From positions 1 through 8,145 of the forward strand of contig JBGOTD010000035.1 in the NCBI GenBank assembly GCA_041476285.1: DNA of 8,145 nt, read 5' to 3'. The stretch comes from UBA12276 sp041476285 (lineage in GTDB: Archaea > Micrarchaeota > Micrarchaeia > Micrarchaeales > Micrarchaeaceae). A program made the position numbers and the translations under genes. The notes under the pieces are model-generated. The model was not told where the DNA came from and did not search any database. It worked only from the letters and a program-made list of their open reading frames with translations. Numbering within the stretch: position 1 is the stretch's first letter; every line of letters starts with the position of its first letter. Positions 5,738-8,145 of this stretch are shown here, one piece after another.

Positions 5738-6289
5738 ATAAGCGAAAATACTGCATATGTCTCAAAAGACGGCAACGGCCGCATAAAAATCCAGTATAAT
5801 CATAACGGCAAGCAAAGAATAAGGCTCTGGGAGACAAGAGATGCGGCTACCCTTGAAACCATATTTGATGAAAACGGTCTAATACTATTGCAGAAAATGA
5901 CAAAAATCAGCAAAGACGAACTCAATCAAAGGGTTGCAGATGCACTCAAGGAGGCAAATGTCTCTGAAACGAAGGAGGCCCAATATTCTGATGTCAAGTT
6001 CAGCAAGCCCTGCCCAAAATGCGGCCAGTACGAGCTTCTAAGATATGTGGACGCGTTTGCAGGCAAGAGCGACGCGCCGATAATGCCGCTTTACCACTGC
6101 AACAACTGCAATACTAAAAGCCACCACCTTACAAATGAGTATCTGGAATATCTCGTTGAGAACAACGCCGCACTTTTCGATGACAAGGAAACTTCGGAAC
6201 TGAGCAAGGACAGGAGTGCGTTCATGACAGAGCTAAAGGGTTATATAATAAGAATCTTTGCATCCAAAAAGATTATGAGCATTGAGTAG
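5738..6289 (+). CDS. TFS/TFIIS-like zinc-ribbon protein, probable ATA start
   Basis: Read from ATA at 5738 this is 183 aa. The conventional starts are TTG 5888 (133 aa) and ATG 5897, but the 50 codons before them are open, protein-like (for example IRLWETRDAATLETIF) and directly follow the histone stop, and only the ATA has a good ribosome site. A zinc ribbon lies at 92-124: CPKCG, 25 residues, then CNNC. The stretch KSDAPIMPLYHC aligns with the TFIIS/TFS ribbon's DEP hairpin followed by FYxC at identical spacing, but the catalytic Asp-Glu is Asp-Ala here. No N-terminal ribbon of TFS is present; instead there is a Cys-free N-terminal region and a charged helical tail of about 59 residues. It is probably an RNA-polymerase-binding factor that cannot stimulate cleavage, though a generic zinc ribbon remains possible. 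Confidence 0.7.
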   Translation: MSENTAYVSKDGNGRIKIQYNHNGKQRIRLWETRDAATLETIFDENGLILLQKMTKISKDELNQRVADALKEANVSETKEAQYSDVKFSKPCPKCGQYELLRYVDAFAGKSDAPIMPLYHCNNCNTKSHHLTNEYLEYLVENNAALFDDKETSELSKDRSAFMTELKGYIIRIFASKKIMSIE

Positions 6290-6302
6290 AGAAGTGATTA
6301 AG

Positions 6303-6560
6303 ATGACCGACACCCTTTTATTGTCTGAACTTTATGGAAAGCAAATAATAAGCAACACCGGCACAATGCTTGGTGCTGTGGAAGACCTGGTTATCGATTT
6401 TGAGGAAGGAAAGATCGCAAGCATGCTTCTTGTAAAGTCTGAGGAGCTAATAAGGAGCGAGCACACATCAAGAGAATTCGCAAAGAAAAGCGTAAGGTAC
6501 GAGCGCGTAAAGAACGTCGATGAAACGATAATAGTAAGCGCAGACCAGATAAAGCATTAG
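6303..6560 (+). CDS. PRC-barrel domain protein
   Basis: An 85-aa protein consisting of one PRC-barrel domain, the small beta-barrel found in RimM and in stand-alone archaeal proteins. The signature is LLSELYGKQIISNTGTMLG (residues 5-23) followed by VEDLVIDFEEGKIASMLLV (25-43), then a charged stretch and a closing strand ETIIVSADQI. Stand-alone archaeal members have been linked to cell division in haloarchaea (CdpB); whether this one shares that role is unknown. I choose the ATG at 6303 because AGTGAT (6293-6298) precedes it at near-standard spacing; the TTG at 6282 lacks one and overlaps the preceding gene. The gene begins 13 bases after the zinc-ribbon gene and is likely in its operon. Confidence 0.85.
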   Translation: MTDTLLLSELYGKQIISNTGTMLGAVEDLVIDFEEGKIASMLLVKSEELIRSEHTSREFAKKSVRYERVKNVDETIIVSADQIKH

Positions 6561-6586
6561 CACTGCAGTAACATTGATGTCTATTC

Positions 6587-6931
6587 TTACAGCCTTATCA
6601 GAGTTACTTTATTGTCTGGTTTGTTTTCATGGACGAACTTAGCCACAAGCGCTTCGTGGCCGCCATGTCTCATCAAATCGAATGCTTCAGCAGCCGCATC
6701 CCTCACAGATTTTTCCAGATCGGTTTTTAATAATCTTGACCTTGTTTCTTCTGGCGTATCCGGATGTGCGGCAACTCTGCGTCTTATCTCAACATTGCTG
6801 CTCTTAGAAAGAGAAACCATCAGTCCGGGCCAAAGCCTTTCCACTTCCAGTTCTTTCAGAATTACAAATGCGTCTTCCCTGCTCACCAATGGGCGTTCAG
6901 TCTCGGTCGCCCTTCTTGCAGCTACAACCAT
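6587..6931 (-). CDS. Small LRV (leucine-rich repeat variant)/HEAT-like protein
   Basis: A 114-aa helical protein. Residues 46-61 (NVEIRRRVAAHPDTPE) and the following 62-84, with a second VRDAAAEAF unit, match the LRV pattern (valine-arginine, AAHPDTP, short leucine helix, VR-aAA), a right-handed helical repeat in the HEAT/armadillo superfamily that usually mediates protein binding. Two units are clear. There is no N-terminal Cys cluster of the iron-sulfur LRV proteins and no membrane segment. It has its own TATA box 26 bases before the ATG, so its message should be leaderless, consistent with no ribosome site being visible. It lies downstream of rpo12 on the same strand and is convergent with the PRC-barrel gene. 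The binding partner is unknown. Confidence 0.75.
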   Translation of the reverse strand: MVVAARRATETERPLVSREDAFVILKELEVERLWPGLMVSLSKSSNVEIRRRVAAHPDTPEETRSRLLKTDLEKSVRDAAAEAFDLMRHGGHEALVAKFVHENKPDNKVTLIRL

Positions 6932-6953
6932 GAAGCATATAAAATTAAAATCC

Positions 6954-6961
6954 TTAAAAAG
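6954..6961 (-). promoter_or_regulatory. TATA box for the LRV gene, possibly also rpo12 terminator
   Basis: On the minus strand CTTTTTAA is centred 26 bases before the ATG at 6931, giving a predicted leaderless transcript. Its five T's, about 55 bases after the rpo12 stop, could also terminate the upstream operon. Confidence 0.5.
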
Positions 6962-6980
6962 GTTTTGTCCAGCTAAACGC

Positions 6981-7005
6981 CGAACCGGGTTCGTACAGAC
7001 GCGTC
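6981..7005. repeat. Two adjacent GC-rich palindromes between rpo12 and the LRV gene
   Basis: CGAACC-G-GGTTCG (6981-6993) is a perfect 6-base inverted repeat around one base, and GACGCGTC (6998-7005) is a second perfect palindrome four bases on. Both lie upstream of the LRV TATA box. They could bind a dimeric regulator or form RNA hairpins at the rpo12 3' end. Function is unknown. Confidence 0.4.
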
Positions 7006-7013
7006 GTAAGGCA

Positions 7014-7145
7014 TCAATCTGTGGGTACTTCCCTTGAAAGATTAGGCCTGCTCTTTATAATTATCCTTGATCCGCAGTAGCTGCACCTTACGTTGCTCTC
7101 CAATTGTTTCTGTTTTTTGCCACATTTTGCGCATACATATGCCAT
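7014..7145 (-). CDS. rpo12: DNA-directed RNA polymerase subunit Rpo12 (RpoP)
   Basis: A 43-aa zinc-ribbon subunit of archaeal RNA polymerase, the homologue of eukaryotic Rpb12, involved in assembly and promoter opening. Cys5 and Cys8 in YVCAKCGK and Cys21 and Cys24 in VRCSYCGSR bind zinc; the IIIKSRP segment (28-34) and short C-terminal tail are typical. Length is normal for the family. The ATG follows the stop of the preceding gene by four bases and has GGAGATGAT upstream, close to the ideal ribosome site. Archaea commonly keep this gene beside rpl37ae and the exosome genes, as here, except that an unknown gene lies between. Confidence 0.95.
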   Translation of the reverse strand: MAYVCAKCGKKQKQLESNVRCSYCGSRIIIKSRPNLSREVPTD

Positions 7146-7149
7146 AATA

Positions 7150-7506
7150 TCATCTCCTACTCTTCAGCCATTTTATAAGCTCGCTATGCAATGCGGACTT
7201 GCTTGTGTCAAGCACACGTATTCGCATCGTAGCGTTGTATTGCTCGTCATTCAGCTCAACAACAGGCTGGTAGCTTTTCATATGGCTGTAATGTACTTCC
7301 ATCCAGTGTATGGTCCCGTTAAGATAATCCTTTACGATGTCCTTTGTCATCGGCATCGAATTGAAGCTGAACAATACGCCATCGCACCAGTACAAAGGCA
7401 TGTTGCCTGCTGGAGTTATCCTGCTCCTGAGCAGGTCGTCATGCTCCACGCTCACTAACTCATGCACTACGAGCTCCTTTATGGGCGAAAATGTTATCTT
7501 TACCAA
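7150..7506 (-). CDS. Protein of unknown function between rpl37ae and rpo12
   Basis: A 118-aa soluble protein that I do not recognise. Predicted beta-rich stretches include VKITFSPIKELVVHELVSVEH (2-22, in two strands), YWCDGVLFSFNS (39-50) and ATMRIRVLD (91-99), with helices at 56-64 and at the basic C-terminus (100-118). There are many His, Tyr and Trp residues in the middle (IHWMEVHYSHMKSYQP, 66-81). One Cys (41). The start is TTG at 7506, supported by AGTG five bases upstream, which overlaps the rpl37ae stop. Gaps are four bases on each side, so it is cotranscribed and probably coupled with ribosomal and polymerase genes. Position suggests a translation- or transcription-related role, which is inference. 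Confidence 0.75.
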   Translation of the reverse strand: MVKITFSPIKELVVHELVSVEHDDLLRSRITPAGNMPLYWCDGVLFSFNSMPMTKDIVKDYLNGTIHWMEVHYSHMKSYQPVVELNDEQYNATMRIRVLDTSKSALHSELIKWLKSRR

Positions 7507-7510
7507 TTTT

Positions 7511-7747
7511 TCACTTCTTTAGGTTGTCTATGATCCTTCTTGCATTCATTCCTGTAGGGGTTGTCATTGAATATGCGCCGCCGGCATAGGTTGCGCTGCA
7601 GTGCCTGCATCTCCATATGCCTGTGCCTACCCTCTTTACGGAGTTCTTGCCGCACATCTCGCATATGTAGCGCGAAGTCTTCTCTATCTTTATCTTCCTG
7701 TAGCGCTTCCTTATGCTTGCCCCGTATCTAATGCTAGCATTGGCCAT
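7511..7747 (-). CDS. rpl37ae: Ribosomal protein eL43 (L37Ae)
   Basis: A 78-aa large-subunit ribosomal protein with a C4 zinc finger: Cys29 and Cys32 (ICEMCGK) and Cys47 and Cys50 (WRCRHCSATYAGGAY). The N-terminus SIRYGASIRKRYRKIKI is the conserved basic rRNA-binding part, and the end TPTGMNARRIIDNLKK is typical. Length fits the family, slightly short at the C-terminus. AGTGAT upstream of the ATG serves as ribosome site. It is 12 bases after rrp42 and four before the next gene, in the classic exosome-ribosome-polymerase cluster. Confidence 0.96.
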   Translation of the reverse strand: MANASIRYGASIRKRYRKIKIEKTSRYICEMCGKNSVKRVGTGIWRCRHCSATYAGGAYSMTTPTGMNARRIIDNLKK

Positions 7748-7759
7748 AATTTATCACTT

Positions 7760-8145
7760 TTACTTCTGCCCCTTTTTTATGATATCCTTTATGTCTTTAT
7801 GTTTATTAAATGCTATGTCTATGAGCTCGTTTACCTCGTTGACGAAGAAACCTACGCTCAAGCCCTTTTGCATTGCCCTCACATTCTCCTCGTCTGTTGC
7901 TATTGTCATTCTTGCGTTTGCGGCTCTTTCCTCGTTGCCTGTAGGGTCAAGTATTATCTTGCTGCCTATCTTTGCAAAAGTAGCCGATGTGACTATGTTT
8001 TTTATCTTGAGCTTGGTCGGCCTTTCCTCCCTTATTACCTTCTCGTCCTCGTATTTTGGTATTCCTGTATCGAGAATGGCGCTCATTGCAGCTATTTCCC
8101 CTGCATCGAAAAGGTTGCCGTTGTAGTTTAGAACATAAAGATCCA
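7760..8145 (-). CDS. rrp42: Exosome complex subunit Rrp42, C-terminal part
   Basis: Partial: about 127 residues are visible and the frame runs open to the window edge (the apparent ATG at 8086 is internal). Upstream of it DLYVLNYNGNLFDAGEIAA reads straight into MSAILDTGIPKYE, the segment of RNase PH-fold proteins where Rrp42 has the D-Y-V-L-D-Y-D-G-N pattern. Further on, ILDPTGNEERAANARMTIATDE (about 64-85 of the visible part) and the closing helix are also typical. In archaea Rrp42 is the non-catalytic partner of Rrp41 in the hexameric ring that degrades RNA 3' to 5'. It heads the visible leftward cluster with rpl37ae and rpo12; rrp41 and rrp4 are expected beyond the right edge. Confidence 0.93.
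   Translation of the reverse strand, partial: DLYVLNYNGNLFDAGEIAAMSAILDTGIPKYEDEKVIREERPTKLKIKNIVTSATFAKIGSKIILDPTGNEERAANARMTIATDEENVRAMQKGLSVGFFVNEVNELIDIAFNKHKDIKDIIKKGQK

Noticed and set aside
5735..5803. TTG 5735 as start of a 22-codon frame, or -1 frameshift entry into the zinc-ribbon gene
   Set aside because: The peptide is short and unremarkable and no slippery sequence is seen; the GGTGAT spacing fits ATA 5738 better.
6974..7010. tRNA-like GGTTCG motif between the LRV gene and rpo12
   Set aside because: There is no T-stem around the motif, and no acceptor or D arm within tRNA distance; the motif is explained by the palindrome CGAACC-G-GGTTCG.
6975..7016. 13-codon minus-strand reading frame overlapping the rpo12 stop (MPYDASVRTRFGV)
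   Set aside because: It begins TGATG-style after rpo12, and Pcc1 often follows RpoP, but it stops after 13 residues and has no ribosome site. It is too short to support as a gene or a remnant.
7601..8131. 176- and 137-codon rightward frames opposite rrp42 and rpl37ae
   Set aside because: They are antisense shadows of well-identified genes; the apparent hydrophobicity reflects the complementary codons.
1..8145. CRISPR arrays, insertion sequences, transposases, integration sites
   Set aside because: No regularly spaced repeats, transposase motifs, or long direct or terminal inverted repeats were seen; the window is mostly core genes.

Overview
The window is archaeal. The evidence is an exosome Rrp42 end, ribosomal protein eL43 (L37Ae), RNA polymerase subunit Rpo12, a single-domain archaeal histone, archaeal-type CysRS and HisRS, TATA boxes about 26 bases upstream of predicted transcription starts, and many ATA, AGA and AGG codons. 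Genes are packed tightly and start codons are loose: besides ATG, the Shine-Dalgarno (SD) spacing supports TTG and apparently even ATA. A small-genome lineage such as Micrarchaeota or another DPANN group would fit, but that placement is a guess. The histone argues against Sulfolobales and Thermoplasmatales.

Layout from left to right. Positions 1-49 hold the 5' end of a leftward gene of unknown function. A 120-base AT-rich divergent spacer follows, then a rightward gene for a membrane-anchored, sequon-rich surface protein. Next comes cysS, whose stop codon directly abuts the stop of a leftward pair: hisS and a downstream unknown gene, translationally coupled. A leftward thioredoxin gene lies beyond hisS with its own promoter. 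The rightward block 5004-6560 contains an unrecognised 132-aa protein, a candidate C/D box sRNA, a histone, a TFS-like zinc-ribbon protein that seems to start at an ATA codon, and a PRC-barrel protein. The remainder is leftward: an LRV-repeat protein with its own leaderless-type promoter, then, upstream of it, the cluster rrp42 - rpl37ae - unknown - rpo12, part of the well-known archaeal exosome/translation/transcription superoperon. No gene-free stretch exceeds 300 bases.

Most genes serve gene expression: tRNA charging (Cys, His), RNA decay (Rrp42), ribosome (eL43), RNA polymerase (Rpo12), chromatin (histone) and a probable transcription factor. The most notable points are (1) a C/D box sRNA at about 5446-5510 in the histone 5' leader, with boxes C, D', C' and D, two exact 12-nt guide intervals, and a D guide whose N+5 position falls on C34 of a CAA anticodon loop (tRNA-Leu); and (2) an open frame of 50 codons between the histone stop and the first conventional start of the zinc-ribbon gene, headed by GGTGAT at the same spacing from ATA that this genome uses before ATG. 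All identifications come from reading the sequence; no database search was made.
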